Positions 15,495-24,712 are shown, numbered from the stretch's first letter. The stretch is DNA of 64,000 nt from Bradyrhizobium ottawaense (GCF_002278135.3 NZ_CP029425.2:1774001-1838000), one strand, 5' to 3'. Notes: generated by a model from the letters alone, not told the origin. A program made the numbers and translations.

Positions 15495-17123
15495 TCAATG
15501 CTTCTGCCCGTAGAGCACCGGCACCGCCGAATCCACGACGACCTCGACCAGGCTCGTCCCCTCGAACGCCATCCCGCGCTTCAGCGCCTTGCCGAGCTCA
15601 GCCGCCTTCGTCACCCGCACCGCGTGACATCCCATGCCTTCGGCGAGCCGGACGAAATCGATCCCCGGCAGCTCCAGCCCCGGCACATTGCGCACCTGCA
15701 TGACCTGGCTGAATGAGCGCATCGCGCCGTAGCCGGAATTGTTGATGACGACGATGGTCAGCGGCAGCTTGCGCTGCGCGGCGGTCCACAGCGCCTGGAT
15801 CGAGTACATCGCCGAGCCGTCGCCGATCAGGCAGACCGTGCGGCTGTTCGGCTTGCCGAGCGCCATGCCGACGGCGGCGGGCAGGGAATAGCCGAGGCCG
15901 CCGCTCGCCATGGTGTAAAAACTGTCCTGGCCGCGCATCGGCATGAACTTCTGCATCGCCGGCCGGTGCGAGGGCACTTCCTCGACGACCGACGCACCAT
16001 CCGGCATCGCCTGCGACAGCGAATGCAGCAGGAACTCGACCGGCAGCGGATCGGCGGCTTGCGGCGCCGGCGGCAGTGTGCGGCCGTTCGGCGTGGCGCG
16101 CTTGCTCTCCGGCAGCAGGTCGAGCAGCGTGCTCAGTGCCGGCTTCATGGTGGCGATGATGCTGGTGCCGACGGGCGTCACAGCCGCCGCATCCGGGTCA
16201 TCCGTGATCTGAAAGATCGTCGCGCTACCATCGAAGATCGCGGCATGGCCCTCGACATGGAAGGTGAACACGGGCGCACCGATCACGACGATGAGATCAT
16301 GCTCACGCAGTGCGTCGGAGAGTTGCGCCGGCGAGGCATGCAGGAAGCCGGCGAATTGCGGATGCCGCTCGGGGAACGAGCAGCGCGCCGAGAACGGGCT
16401 GACCCAGACGCTGGCCTTCGCCTTCTCGGCGACGCGCACCATCAGGTCCACCGCGCCGGCGCGGTCGACGCCGGGGCCGACGACGAGGGCAGGGTGCCTT
16501 GCGGAGCCGAGCGCGGCGACCAGTGCCTTCATCGGCTCAAGCTCGGGGCCGATTTCCCGGCTGACCTTGCGCGCCTCGGACGGCGCGCAGGCATGCGCCC
16601 AGTCGTCGATCGGGATCGACACGAAGGTCGGCCCGCACGGCGGCTGCATCGCGGTGTAATAAGCACGCGCGATCGCAGCCGGCACGTCCTCGGGCCGCGC
16701 CGGCTCGACGCTGTATTTCACGTAAGGCCGCGGAAACTCCGACGCGCGCTCGGCATAGAGGAAGGCCTGCAAGGGCAGGATCGAGCGCGCCTGCTGGCCC
16801 GCGGTGATCACCAGAGGGGTCTGGTTGCGATGCGCGGTGTAGACGTTGCCGAGCGCGTTGCCGACGCCGGCGGCCGAATGCAGATTGACGAAGCCGGCAT
16901 TGCGGGTCGCTTGCGCGTAACCGTCGGCCATGCCGACGGCGGAGGCTTCCTGCAGCGCCAGCACGTAGTCGATGTCATCGGGCCAGTCGCTCAGGAACGG
17001 CAGCTCGGTTGAACCAGGATTGCCGAACACTTTTGTGATGCCGAACGAGCGCAGCAGGTCGAGCGTCGCCTGCTTGACGGTGACGGACTTGCTTTTTGTC
17101 GCGGCGGGCTTGCGGGACGACAT
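15495..17123 (-). CDS. mdlC: Benzoylformate decarboxylase-like ThDP enzyme
   Basis: A 541-residue thiamine diphosphate enzyme. Residues known as catalytic in Pseudomonas benzoylformate decarboxylase are present at a constant offset of 12: Ser38 in GNPGSTELPF (Ser26), Glu59 in ALQEASAVGMADGYA (Glu47) and His82 in NLHSAAGVGNA (His70). A His in PVFTFHVEGH lies where His281 is expected. The ThDP/Mg motif is GDGSAMYSIQALW followed by VVINNSG. The start at 17123 has GGGGAG upstream; the frame extends to 17249 without a site. The two genes upstream encode a solute-binding protein and a hydrolase, suggesting uptake and degradation of an aromatic acid. A related 2-oxo acid decarboxylase specificity remains possible. 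Confidence 0.88.
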   Translation of the reverse strand: MSSRKPAATKSKSVTVKQATLDLLRSFGITKVFGNPGSTELPFLSDWPDDIDYVLALQEASAVGMADGYAQATRNAGFVNLHSAAGVGNALGNVYTAHRNQTPLVITAGQQARSILPLQAFLYAERASEFPRPYVKYSVEPARPEDVPAAIARAYYTAMQPPCGPTFVSIPIDDWAHACAPSEARKVSREIGPELEPMKALVAALGSARHPALVVGPGVDRAGAVDLMVRVAEKAKASVWVSPFSARCSFPERHPQFAGFLHASPAQLSDALREHDLIVVIGAPVFTFHVEGHAAIFDGSATIFQITDDPDAAAVTPVGTSIIATMKPALSTLLDLLPESKRATPNGRTLPPAPQAADPLPVEFLLHSLSQAMPDGASVVEEVPSHRPAMQKFMPMRGQDSFYTMASGGLGYSLPAAVGMALGKPNSRTVCLIGDGSAMYSIQALWTAAQRKLPLTIVVINNSGYGAMRSFSQVMQVRNVPGLELPGIDFVRLAEGMGCHAVRVTKAAELGKALKRGMAFEGTSLVEVVVDSAVPVLYGQKH

Positions 17124-17276
17124 CGGACGGCTCCCCTGATCTTCTTGTGTTCCGTCGCCGTGCCGAGCATGAGCGACGATTTGTCCGCCTTGGCCTTTGA
17201 GCACAGGCAAAAGCAACCTACCTCTCGGTGGATTGCTTGGCGAAGTCAAGATGAGGCTGCGTGTGATGCTGGGGCG

Positions 17277-18491
17277 CTAGCGCGTGGCGCCCTTGACCAG
17301 TGGGCACTTGCTCTCCGAGAGCGGCCACGCGGTCTGTTCCGATGGAATCGGACGCACGATCTCCAGATAGTCCCAGGGATATTTCGACTCCGAAGGCTTC
17401 TTGACGCGGGCCAGATACATCGTGCGTGTCACGCGGCCGTCTTCGCGCAGCGTCGCGCCCTGCGAAAAGATGTCGTCGATCGGGATCGCGCGCATGGCGG
17501 CGGCGACCCGCTCGGCGTCGTCGGTGCCGGCCTGGGTGACAGCCTTCAGATAGTGCCGCACCGCGCCGTACACGCCGGCATGCAGCATCGACGGCGGCGC
17601 GCCGGTCTTCACCATGAACTCCCTCGACCAGGCGCGCGTCGCCTCGTTCATGTCCCAGTACGATGCCGTCGTCAGATACGTGCCCTGTGCGGCTTCCAGG
17701 CCCAGGGTGTGGATGTCCTGCAAGAACAGGATCATCGCCGCAAGACTTTGCCCGCCCTTCACGATCCCGTACTCGTTGGCCTGCTTCATCGCATTGATGG
17801 TGTCGTTACCGGCATTGGCAATGCCGATGACCTTGGCGCCGGAAGACTGCGCGGTGAGCAGGAACGAGGAGAAATCCGGCGTGTTGAGCGGATGGCGGAC
17901 GGCGCCCAGCACTTTGCCGCCGGCCGCCGCGATCACGTCGCTGGCGTCTTTCTGCAACTGCTGGCCGAAGGCATAATCGGCGGCGAGGAAGAACCACGTC
18001 GTACCGCCGGCCTCGACGACTGCCGAGGCCGTTCCGTGCGAGACCGCGTAGGTGTCGTAGGTCCAGTGCACGCCGAACGGCGAGCACTGCTCGTTGGTTA
18101 GTGCCGTCGTGCCCGCGCCGGAATAGAGCACGATCTTCTTCTTTTCGCGTGCGAGGCCCTGGATCGCGAGCGCGACACCGGAATTCGGTACGTCGACGAT
18201 CGCATCCACGCCCTCGACATCGAACCACTGGCGGGCAATTCCGGTGCCGATGTCGGGCTTGTGCTGATGATCGGCTGAGATCACCTGAACCGGCTTGCTG
18301 AGCACGGTGCCGCCGAACTCGCGAACCGCCATCTCGGCGGCGACAAGCGAACCCTTGCCGGTGACATCAGCGGTTACACCAGCCATATCGGTCAGGACGC
18401 CGATTTTGACGACGCCACCCGAGACTTCCGCCTGTGCCGCAATCGGAACGATCAGCGCGATCAGGGCCGCGCCGAGCAGGTTCGATCTCAT
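17277..18491 (-). CDS. Periplasmic substrate-binding protein of a branched-chain amino acid type ABC transporter (LivK-like)
   Basis: About 404 residues with a clear signal peptide ending AAQAEV and the opening GGVVKIGVLTDMAGVTADVT typical of HAAT/Peripla_BP_6 proteins. Many rhizobial members bind aromatic or organic acids instead of amino acids. No permease or ATPase gene is nearby, so this is an orphan binding protein here. It lies between the hydrolase (37 bp upstream) and the benzoylformate decarboxylase gene (153 bp downstream), on the same strand, suggesting it captures the substrate of that group. Two ATGs two codons apart are possible; 18491 has AGGAGG eight bases upstream, while 18497 is too close to it. 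Confidence 0.9.
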   Translation of the reverse strand: MRSNLLGAALIALIVPIAAQAEVSGGVVKIGVLTDMAGVTADVTGKGSLVAAEMAVREFGGTVLSKPVQVISADHQHKPDIGTGIARQWFDVEGVDAIVDVPNSGVALAIQGLAREKKKIVLYSGAGTTALTNEQCSPFGVHWTYDTYAVSHGTASAVVEAGGTTWFFLAADYAFGQQLQKDASDVIAAAGGKVLGAVRHPLNTPDFSSFLLTAQSSGAKVIGIANAGNDTINAMKQANEYGIVKGGQSLAAMILFLQDIHTLGLEAAQGTYLTTASYWDMNEATRAWSREFMVKTGAPPSMLHAGVYGAVRHYLKAVTQAGTDDAERVAAAMRAIPIDDIFSQGATLREDGRVTRTMYLARVKKPSESKYPWDYLEIVRPIPSEQTAWPLSESKCPLVKGATR

Positions 18492-18527
18492 CTTCATCTC
18501 CTCCTGATCTTCTCGTGTCTTGTCGGG

Positions 18528-19481
18528 TCAGCAGCCGGCCGCATCGAGCCAATCGAGGACCAGCGCGGCGAGATCATCGCTGTTGTCCTCGATCATCATC
18601 ATGTGGCCGTTGCCGGTGATGCCGCGATCCGGCAGCCAGATGAAGTCGGCATCGAGATAGGCCGCGGTCGCAGCGTCCACCTCGCGTGGATGACGCGGAT
18701 CGAGCTCGCCGGTGACGATCAGGATGCGATGGTTGCCGAGTCTGTTGAGATCGCCGACGCGGAGGCCGCGTCCGCCGATGTTGAAGCGCTCGTTCAGGAT
18801 ACGCGGGCTTTCGGGCACGATGGACGCGAAATAGTGCTTGAACGCATGTTGCGGAAATCGCGATGTGTTCGCCCAGGAAGAAGCGGCGAATTCGGCGTTC
18901 AGCCAGACGGGCCGATCCTCGGCGGCATGCACCGGCCGACCGGCGCTGGCGTCGTCGCGTAGCGCTGCAAGCGCGGCCGGATCGTCGGGCAGATCCTTCA
19001 GCAAATCGGCGGGCGGGCCCGGCGCGATGCCGACGACGGCGCGGACCAGATCGGGCCGTCGCTCGGTCATCCACCATGCCATCGGCCCGCTCGCGGAATG
19101 CACCAGCAATACGGCGGGGCCGATCTCCTCCAGCAGTGCGAGCAACGAGTTGGCGACGTCGGCGCTGCCAAGCGTCGGAAAATCCGCCCGCTGTGGCGAG
19201 CGGCCATGGCCGGGCCAATCAGGCACGAACACATGGCGGCCGGTACCTGCGAATCGTGGCGCCCAGCCCGGCCGCAGATCAGGCGTCGCCATGTAGCAGG
19301 CGCCGGTGTGCGCAGCGCCATGTACCATCACGACGGGCGTCCGCTCGGTTCCGCCCTCGGGCGGTCGGACGTGATCGACATAGATCGGATGCACCTCAGT
19401 CCCTGCGTAGAAGCACGATGGCCCCTGCGCGCGCAGCAAATGCCTCCGTCGCGCGGACGCGACAGGTCCCGCCTTGTTCAC
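18528..19481 (-). CDS. Alpha/beta-hydrolase
   Basis: A 317-residue alpha/beta-hydrolase fold protein. The oxyanion segment is VMVHGAAHTG, a second signature is DWPGHGRSPQ, the nucleophile elbow is VHSASGPMAW, and the catalytic His is probably in GITGNGHMMMIE, with an acid in VTGELDPRHP. Esterase, lactonase or C-C hydrolase activity are all possible. The start appears to be a GTG at 19481 with GGGAG ten bases upstream. It heads a same-strand group with the solute-binding protein and benzoylformate decarboxylase and is divergent from a MarR-type gene 47 bases away. Confidence 0.85.
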   Translation of the reverse strand: MNKAGPVASARRRHLLRAQGPSCFYAGTEVHPIYVDHVRPPEGGTERTPVVMVHGAAHTGACYMATPDLRPGWAPRFAGTGRHVFVPDWPGHGRSPQRADFPTLGSADVANSLLALLEEIGPAVLLVHSASGPMAWWMTERRPDLVRAVVGIAPGPPADLLKDLPDDPAALAALRDDASAGRPVHAAEDRPVWLNAEFAASSWANTSRFPQHAFKHYFASIVPESPRILNERFNIGGRGLRVGDLNRLGNHRILIVTGELDPRHPREVDAATAAYLDADFIWLPDRGITGNGHMMMIEDNSDDLAALVLDWLDAAGC

Positions 19482-19528
19482 AGCCGGCGATCTCCCAGAG
19501 TTCTGTTCTATTCCGCTGCGATGTTAGG

Positions 19529-20083
19529 ATGAGATCAATCCGAAAGGCAATGAGAAAGTCACATATGAGACGATCTAGCAAAGACGCGACCCGGCCCAAT
19601 TCAGGGGAAAGCGCCGACCGCGCCAGGGACGTGCTCGGCGGCACCGAAGTCAGGATCGCCTACAAGATGGGTTACGTCCTGAATTTCTACCGTGAGCCGT
19701 CGTTTCGGAAGATCGAGATGGAGCTCGGCATCACACGTCCGGAGATCGTCACGCTCATCTTCCTGAGTTTTCGCGAGGGCGTGACCGCCAGCGAGATCTG
19801 CGAGTTTTCCGGTCATCTCAAGGCCAATATCAGCCGCGGGATCATTGCGCTGGAAAAGAAGAAGCTGTTGCGTCGCGACGTCGACAAGAACGACAATCGC
19901 CGCCAGCGTCTGTATCTGACGCCAGCCGGACGCACGCTCTATGCCAGATACATCCCCACCTTGCGCGAGCGCGAACGGGCGATGCTGTCATGCCTCAGCG
20001 TGTCCGAACGCAAGGTGTTCGAAGGTCTGCTCGACAAGCTGGCCGAGCATGTCCCGCAGTGGACGGCGCTCGATGAACTGTGA
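19529..20083 (+). CDS. MarR-like winged-helix regulator
   Basis: About 184 residues; start uncertain, with ATGs at 19529, 19550 and 19565 and no strong ribosome site at any. The DNA-binding domain is plain: GITRPEIVTLIFLSFREG, then TASEICEFSGHLKANISRG, then a wing DVDKNDNRRQRLYLTPAGR. It is divergent from the hydrolase, binding protein and decarboxylase genes, which it probably controls. The C-terminal half (LRERERAMLSCLSVSERKVF) is the usual dimerisation helix. A long frame running upstream on this strand is a shadow of the hydrolase gene. Confidence 0.85.
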   Translation: MRSIRKAMRKSHMRRSSKDATRPNSGESADRARDVLGGTEVRIAYKMGYVLNFYREPSFRKIEMELGITRPEIVTLIFLSFREGVTASEICEFSGHLKANISRGIIALEKKKLLRRDVDKNDNRRQRLYLTPAGRTLYARYIPTLRERERAMLSCLSVSERKVFEGLLDKLAEHVPQWTALDEL

Positions 20084-20101
20084 AGGGCGCGCTCCTGGCG
20101 G

Positions 20102-20200
20102 CGTCATGCCGGGGGGCGCGAGGCGAACCCGGAATCTCGCGATTCCCCGGTGCGCAATTTGCGCACCTGAGGTCCGATCCTGCGGACCGCCCCGGAACGA
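20102..20200. repeat. Intergenic inverted repeat, family E
   Basis: About 99 bp starting gtcatgccgggg and ending ccccggaacgac, with inner small palindromes (gtgcgcaatttgcgcac, ggtccgatcctgcggacc). It looks like a known type of Bradyrhizobium intergenic element. It fills the convergent gap between the MarR-like gene and the dehydratase gene. Confidence 0.7.
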
Positions 20201-20211
20201 CGGGACGTCCC

Positions 20212-21063
20212 TCACCAAACCGCCGTGCCCTTCATCGTCGGCTGCCCTTCCGCATTCGCGGTCCACAGCTCCATGCCATCAGTGGTCTCGTTGGCGTTGA
20301 CCGAGAACTCCGTGCCCTCGAACAGCGGCTGCAGGCCGCGATAGGTGAACTTCTTCGGCGCCTCGCCGCCGTGCAGCTTCGCGGCCAGCTCGATGATCAG
20401 CGCCGCCTGCAGCGGGCCGTGGAAGATCAGGCCCGGATAGCCCTCGACCTTGGTGACGTAGTCGCGGTCGTAATGGATGCGGTGACCGTTGAAGGTCAGC
20501 GCGGAATAGCGAAACAGCAGCACGGGGTCGGAGACATGGGTCTCGCGGTGCTGCGCCTTCGGCGGCGGAGGCGGGGCCTTGGCGCCAGCCGGCGCGCTGC
20601 TCGTCATCTCGCGATAGACGATGTCCTGCCGCTCGCGAATGGCGACGCCGCGCGGCGAGGAGATGCTGTGCTCGACCGAGACGAAGCACAGCGTGCCGGT
20701 CGAGCCCGTCTTGACCTGCACGTCGGCGATGCGCGAGGTCCGAGTCGATTCATCGCCGACCTGCAGCGGCTGCAGGAACTCGATCTCGCCGCCGGCCCAC
20801 ATCCGGCGTGGCAGCGGCACCGGCGGCAGGAAGCCGCCGCGGGTGGGATGGCCGTCGGGCCCCAGCATCGACATCGGGAACACCGGCTGCGCCAGGCACC
20901 AATGCACCGTGAACGGCGCGGCGTCGCCTTTCCTGGGCTCGCCGACCTCCTGGAACAGCGTCGCGCGCAGGCCCATCACGAGCTGCGCGGTGACGATGTC
21001 GGTGGCCTCCGTGCTGCGGCCGATCCATTGCCGCAAGTGATCGATGTCGAGCTTCTCGGTCAT
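20212..21063 (-). CDS. MaoC/HTD2-type hydratase, mesaconyl-C4-CoA hydratase-like
   Basis: A 283-residue two-domain hot-dog protein. The N-terminal domain (about 1-145, with FPMSMLGPDGHPTRGGFLPP and RMWAGGEIEF) is of the FAS1-like dehydratase type. The C-terminal domain has the hydratase signature RYSALTFNGHRIHYDRDY followed by GLIFHGPLQAALI, where Asp and His are catalytic. Such proteins hydrate enoyl- or mesaconyl-CoA esters. The gene is the last of three same-strand genes with 10 and 15 base gaps, after an acyl-CoA dehydrogenase and a class III CoA-transferase. The natural CoA ester is unknown. Confidence 0.87.
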   Translation of the reverse strand: MTEKLDIDHLRQWIGRSTEATDIVTAQLVMGLRATLFQEVGEPRKGDAAPFTVHWCLAQPVFPMSMLGPDGHPTRGGFLPPVPLPRRMWAGGEIEFLQPLQVGDESTRTSRIADVQVKTGSTGTLCFVSVEHSISSPRGVAIRERQDIVYREMTSSAPAGAKAPPPPPKAQHRETHVSDPVLLFRYSALTFNGHRIHYDRDYVTKVEGYPGLIFHGPLQAALIIELAAKLHGGEAPKKFTYRGLQPLFEGTEFSVNANETTDGMELWTANAEGQPTMKGTAVW

Positions 21064-21078
21064 GACGCCTCGCTCTTC

Positions 21079-22182
21079 TTACGTCTTGGACTTTGGGTTT
21101 TCGCCGATGGCGGGCACAGCGCCGTAAGCGCGCGTTTCGCCGACGACGATCGGCGCCGGCGCGGGATAGCTGACGCGTCCCTGCGGCGTGTCGACCTCGA
21201 TGCGGCGCAGATGCGGGTGGTTGGTGAGGTCGGCCATGGTGTTGACCTCGGCAAAGGCGATATCGGCATCCGACAGCCGCTTGAGCAGCTCGTCGCGCGT
21301 CATCTTGCCGAAGATATCCGCCACCGTCGTATCGGTGAAGTCGCGGTTGCGCACGCGCTCGACCATGTTGGCGACGCGGGGATCGGCGGGCAGATCGGGT
21401 TGATCCAGCACCTTCGCGCACAGCGTCCTCCACTCGCGCTCGCTCTGGATCGAGATCAGGATGTCCTTGCCGTCCTTCGAGGTGAACACGCCATAGGGCG
21501 CGATCGAGGGATGCCGCAGCCCCATGCGCTTGGGCGGATTGCCGGCTTCGGAGTTGAGCAGCGGCACGGTGCACCAGTCCGCCATCACGTCGAACATGGA
21601 GATGCGGATGTCACAGCCCTTGCCGGTACGCCCGCGCCCGATCAGCGCCTCCAGGATCGCCGCATGCGCGGTCGCGCCGGTCGCGACGTCCACGATCGAC
21701 ATGCCGACGCGCGAGGCGCCATCAGGGTTGCCGGTGATCGAGGCCAGGCCGCTCTCGGCCTGGATCAACAGATCATAGGCCTTGCGATGCGCGTAGGGAC
21801 CTTCGTCGCCATAGCCGGTGATCGTGCAGGAAATCAGCTTCGGATAGTCCTTCAGCAGCCGCTCGCGCGAAAAACCGAGCTTGTCCATCGAGCCCGGCTT
21901 GAGGTTCTGGATCAGCACGTCGGCGCTGGCGATCAGCTTCTCCAGCTCGGCGCAGCCTTCTTTCGTTGCGAGATCCACCACCGCCGATTGCTTGCCGCGG
22001 TTGAGCCAGACGAAATAGCTGCTCTGGCCCTTGGCCGCCGCGTCATAGCCGCGGGCGAAGTCGCCTTCGGGCCGCTCGATCTTGATCACCTCGGCGCCGG
22101 CATCCGCCAGGCGCGAGGAGCAGAACGGCGCCGCTACCGCCTGCTCGACCGCAATCACCCTGATCCCGTCCAATGCTCCCAT
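21079..22182 (-). CDS. Class III CoA-transferase (CaiB/BaiF family)
   Basis: A 367-residue protein starting MGALDGIRVIAVEQAVAAPF, the standard opening of family III CoA-transferases, followed by DAGAEVIKIERPEGDFAR, YFVWLNRGKQSAVVDL and GYGDEGPYAHRKAYD. It moves CoA between carboxylic acids. It is slightly shorter than the 390-400 residues of many members but has no obvious deletion. A frame extending to 22374 is upstream shadow. Position in the operon suggests activation of a dicarboxylic or branched acid that is then desaturated and hydrated by the flanking gene products. Confidence 0.92.
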   Translation of the reverse strand: MGALDGIRVIAVEQAVAAPFCSSRLADAGAEVIKIERPEGDFARGYDAAAKGQSSYFVWLNRGKQSAVVDLATKEGCAELEKLIASADVLIQNLKPGSMDKLGFSRERLLKDYPKLISCTITGYGDEGPYAHRKAYDLLIQAESGLASITGNPDGASRVGMSIVDVATGATAHAAILEALIGRGRTGKGCDIRISMFDVMADWCTVPLLNSEAGNPPKRMGLRHPSIAPYGVFTSKDGKDILISIQSEREWRTLCAKVLDQPDLPADPRVANMVERVRNRDFTDTTVADIFGKMTRDELLKRLSDADIAFAEVNTMADLTNHPHLRRIEVDTPQGRVSYPAPAPIVVGETRAYGAVPAIGENPKSKT

Positions 22183-22192
22183 GATGATGGCC

Positions 22193-23362
22193 TCAGTACG
22201 AGCGCGGCATGCCGAGCACATGCTCGGCAACGAAGGAGAGCACGAGGTTGGTCGAGATCGGCGCCACCTGATAGAGCCGCGTCTCGCGGAATTTGCGCTC
22301 GACGTCGTATTCCTCGGCGAAGCCGAAGCCGCCATGGGTCTGGATGCAGGCGTTCGCCGCCTCCCAGGACGCATCCGCCGCCAGCATCTTGGCCATGTTG
22401 GCCTCCGCGCCGCAGTCGAGCCCGGCCTCGTATTTGCGCGTGGCTTCCTTCACCATCAGTTCGGCCGCGCGCATCGAGGCATAGGCCTTGGCGATCGGGA
22501 ACTGGATGCCCTGGTTCTGGCCGATCGGCCGGCCGAACACGCTGCGCTCCTTGGCGTAGTTCGTCGCCTTGGCGATGAACCATTTGGCGTCGCCGACGCA
22601 TTCGGCGGCGATCAGGATACGCTCGGCGTTCATGCCGGAGAGGATGTAGCGAAAGCCCTTGCCTTCCTCGCCGATCAGATTCTCCGCCGGCACCTTCATG
22701 TCGGTAAAGAACACTTCGGTGGTGGCGTGGTTCATCATGGTGCGGATCGGGCGGATCTCGAGGCCGTTGTTCTTGGCCTCGCGCATGTCGACGATGAACA
22801 CCGACAGGCCGTCCGTGCGCTTCTTGGCCTGCTCCTTCGGCGTGGTGCGCGCCAGCAGAACCATCAAATCGGAATGCTCGGCGCGGCTGGTCCAGATCTT
22901 CTGGCCGTTGACGATGTAGCTGTCGTTGCCGTCCTTGCGCGCGAAGGTTTTCAGCGAGGAGGTGTCGGTGCCGCTGGTCGGCTCGGTGACGCCGAAGGCC
23001 TGCAGGCGCAATTCGCCGCTGGCGATCTTCGGCAGATATTTTGCTTTTTGCTCGGCGTTGCCGTGTCGCAGCACGGTGCCCATCGTGTACATCTGGGCGT
23101 GGCAGCCGCCGCCGTTGCAGCCCGCACGCTGGATTTCTTCGAGGATCGCGGCCGCCGCGGACAGCTTCAGCCCCGCACCGCCATATTCCTCGGGGATCAG
23201 CACCGAGAGATAGCCGGCCGCTGTCAGCGCGTCGACGAACGCCTTGGGATAGGCCATCTCGCGATCGAGCTTGCGCCAATATTCGCCGGGGAACTGGGCG
23301 CAGAGCTTTGCGACGGCTTCACGGATGTCGGCGTAATCTTCGGTGTGGTGTTCTTCACTCAT
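22193..23362 (-). CDS. Acyl-CoA dehydrogenase
   Basis: A 389-residue flavoprotein. Family signatures are ILEEIQRAGCNGGGCHAQMY, AFGVTEPTSGTDTSSLKTFA (FAD-contacting), GQKIWTSRAEHSDLMVLLAR and the C-terminal THGGFGFAEEYDVERKFRE, near the expected catalytic base. It forms an FAD-dependent trans-2-enoyl-CoA. It is the first gene of the three-gene operon with the CoA-transferase and MaoC-type hydratase, and lies 125 bases from a divergent LysR gene. Substrate chain type is not deducible. Confidence 0.93.
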   Translation of the reverse strand: MSEEHHTEDYADIREAVAKLCAQFPGEYWRKLDREMAYPKAFVDALTAAGYLSVLIPEEYGGAGLKLSAAAAILEEIQRAGCNGGGCHAQMYTMGTVLRHGNAEQKAKYLPKIASGELRLQAFGVTEPTSGTDTSSLKTFARKDGNDSYIVNGQKIWTSRAEHSDLMVLLARTTPKEQAKKRTDGLSVFIVDMREAKNNGLEIRPIRTMMNHATTEVFFTDMKVPAENLIGEEGKGFRYILSGMNAERILIAAECVGDAKWFIAKATNYAKERSVFGRPIGQNQGIQFPIAKAYASMRAAELMVKEATRKYEAGLDCGAEANMAKMLAADASWEAANACIQTHGGFGFAEEYDVERKFRETRLYQVAPISTNLVLSFVAEHVLGMPRSY

Positions 23363-23487
23363 GGCGTTTCCAGTTCTTAGCGGCAGTTAAGATAACGCCG
23401 GCCGATCCTCAGGCGTTGTGAAAACAACGCCAACCCCCTATGCTCATTTGTTATAGCGTATGGAGTAGCCTTCCAGGATTGGCAAGC

Positions 23488-24408
23488 ATGGATTTCCGGC
23501 AGCTCAGGACCTTCAGTTGCGTGGCGGAGCTCGGCAGTCTGAGCAAGGCCTCCGACACGCTGCGCGTGGCGCAGCCGGCGCTTTCCAGGCAAATCAAGCT
23601 GCTGGAACACGAGCTGCGCACGGAGCTTTTCACGCGCAACGGCCGCGGCATGGTGCTCACAGAGGCCGGGCGCCTGCTGCTGGCGCGCACCTCGGGCATC
23701 GTGCGTCAGATCGACCAGATCCGCGACGATATCCAGTCGTCCCAGGGGCCGCCGTCCGGCCAGGTCGTGCTTGGCCTGGTTCCAACCGTGAGCTGCGTGC
23801 TGTCGGCGCGCTTTGCGCGGCGCTGCGTCGAAAAATTTCCCGGCATTTCGCTGCGCATCGTCGAGAGCTACAGCGGCCATCTGGTCGAATGGCTGCATCG
23901 CGGCGAGATGGATCTCGCCATCCTCTATGGCCGCTCGGCCGATCTGCATCTCAACGTGGAGAGCCTGGGGCGCGACAACATCGTCGCGGTCGGCCCGCGC
24001 GGCTGCGGCCTCGCGCGCAAGAAGAGCGTCGACATCGGCTGGCTGCTGCGGCAACGGCTGGTGCTGCCCTCTCACTCGCACGGCCTCCGTGCGCTGATCG
24101 AGCACGCGGCCGCCCAGCGCAAGATCAAGCTCGACGTCCAGCTCGAGGCGGATTCGTTCCGCGTGCTGACCAGCCTGGTCGAGGAGGGGCTCGGCTTCGC
24201 GCTGCTGCCGCCGTCGTCGGTCCACGGCGAGGTCGCGGACGGGCGGCTGGAAACCGCTGTCGTCTCCAAGCCGATGACGCGCGAGCTCATTTTCGCTTCT
24301 CCGATCGACCGCCCGGTCTCGACGGCCTCGCTCGCCGTCACGGCGCTTCTGCGCGAGGAAGTCGCCGCCTGCCGCAAGGAAGGCGTGTGGGATATCAAAT
24401 TGAGTTAG
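23488..24408 (+). CDS. LysR family regulator, probably of the acyl-CoA operon
   Basis: A 306-residue LysR-type regulator: helix-turn-helix MDFRQLRTFSCVAELGSLS with VAQPALSRQIKLLEHELRTE, then a periplasmic-binding-protein-like effector domain from about residue 90. It is divergent from the acyl-CoA dehydrogenase operon; the 125-bp spacer is the expected place for LysR binding, although I could not fix a T-N11-A box with confidence. The start at 23488 gives the family-typical MDFRQL; a frame opening at 23440 adds a non-homologous leader. Confidence 0.93.
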   Translation: MDFRQLRTFSCVAELGSLSKASDTLRVAQPALSRQIKLLEHELRTELFTRNGRGMVLTEAGRLLLARTSGIVRQIDQIRDDIQSSQGPPSGQVVLGLVPTVSCVLSARFARRCVEKFPGISLRIVESYSGHLVEWLHRGEMDLAILYGRSADLHLNVESLGRDNIVAVGPRGCGLARKKSVDIGWLLRQRLVLPSHSHGLRALIEHAAAQRKIKLDVQLEADSFRVLTSLVEEGLGFALLPPSSVHGEVADGRLETAVVSKPMTRELIFASPIDRPVSTASLAVTALLREEVAACRKEGVWDIKLS

Positions 24409-24513
24409 ATGCGGCTCGTGTCGTAGAACAGCCGCGCGCCGCCCGGCCATCGCATCTGGCGCGAGCTGTCATGCCGAAATTTTATAGCTGGGCTGGAGCG
24501 CCAACATACCGCT

Positions 24514-24676
24514 CTCGTGCCCCGGACGCAGCGCAGCACGCCCGGCGATGCGAAGCATCGTCCGGTGTGTGATGCGCTGCAGAGCCGGGGCCCATGTTGC
24601 AGCGAGGCCGTTGCTTGCTGGGTCCCGGCTCTGCGCCGCACCGCTACGCGCTGCGGTGCGTCCGGGACACGAGCGA
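24514..24676. repeat. Intergenic inverted repeat, family C
   Basis: About 163 bp with imperfect inverted ends ctcgtgccccggacgc and gcgtccgggacacgag, and internal inverted segments around atgcgaagcatcgtcc. It occupies the centre of the 304-bp gap between the LysR gene and the first P450 gene; the remainder of that gap holds nothing I recognise. Confidence 0.8.
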
Positions 24677-24712
24677 AGAAGACGCTTCGCTCGCAATGAC
24701 GGAGGTTAGAGC

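Noticed and set aside
15495..17123. Assignment as acetolactate synthase
   Set aside because: Active-site Ser, Glu and His positions match benzoylformate decarboxylase at a fixed offset, and the NLHSAAGVGNA loop is not that of acetolactate synthase.
20080..22578. Long open frame of 832 codons on the plus strand
   Set aside because: Antisense shadow of the dehydratase, CoA-transferase and dehydrogenase operon.
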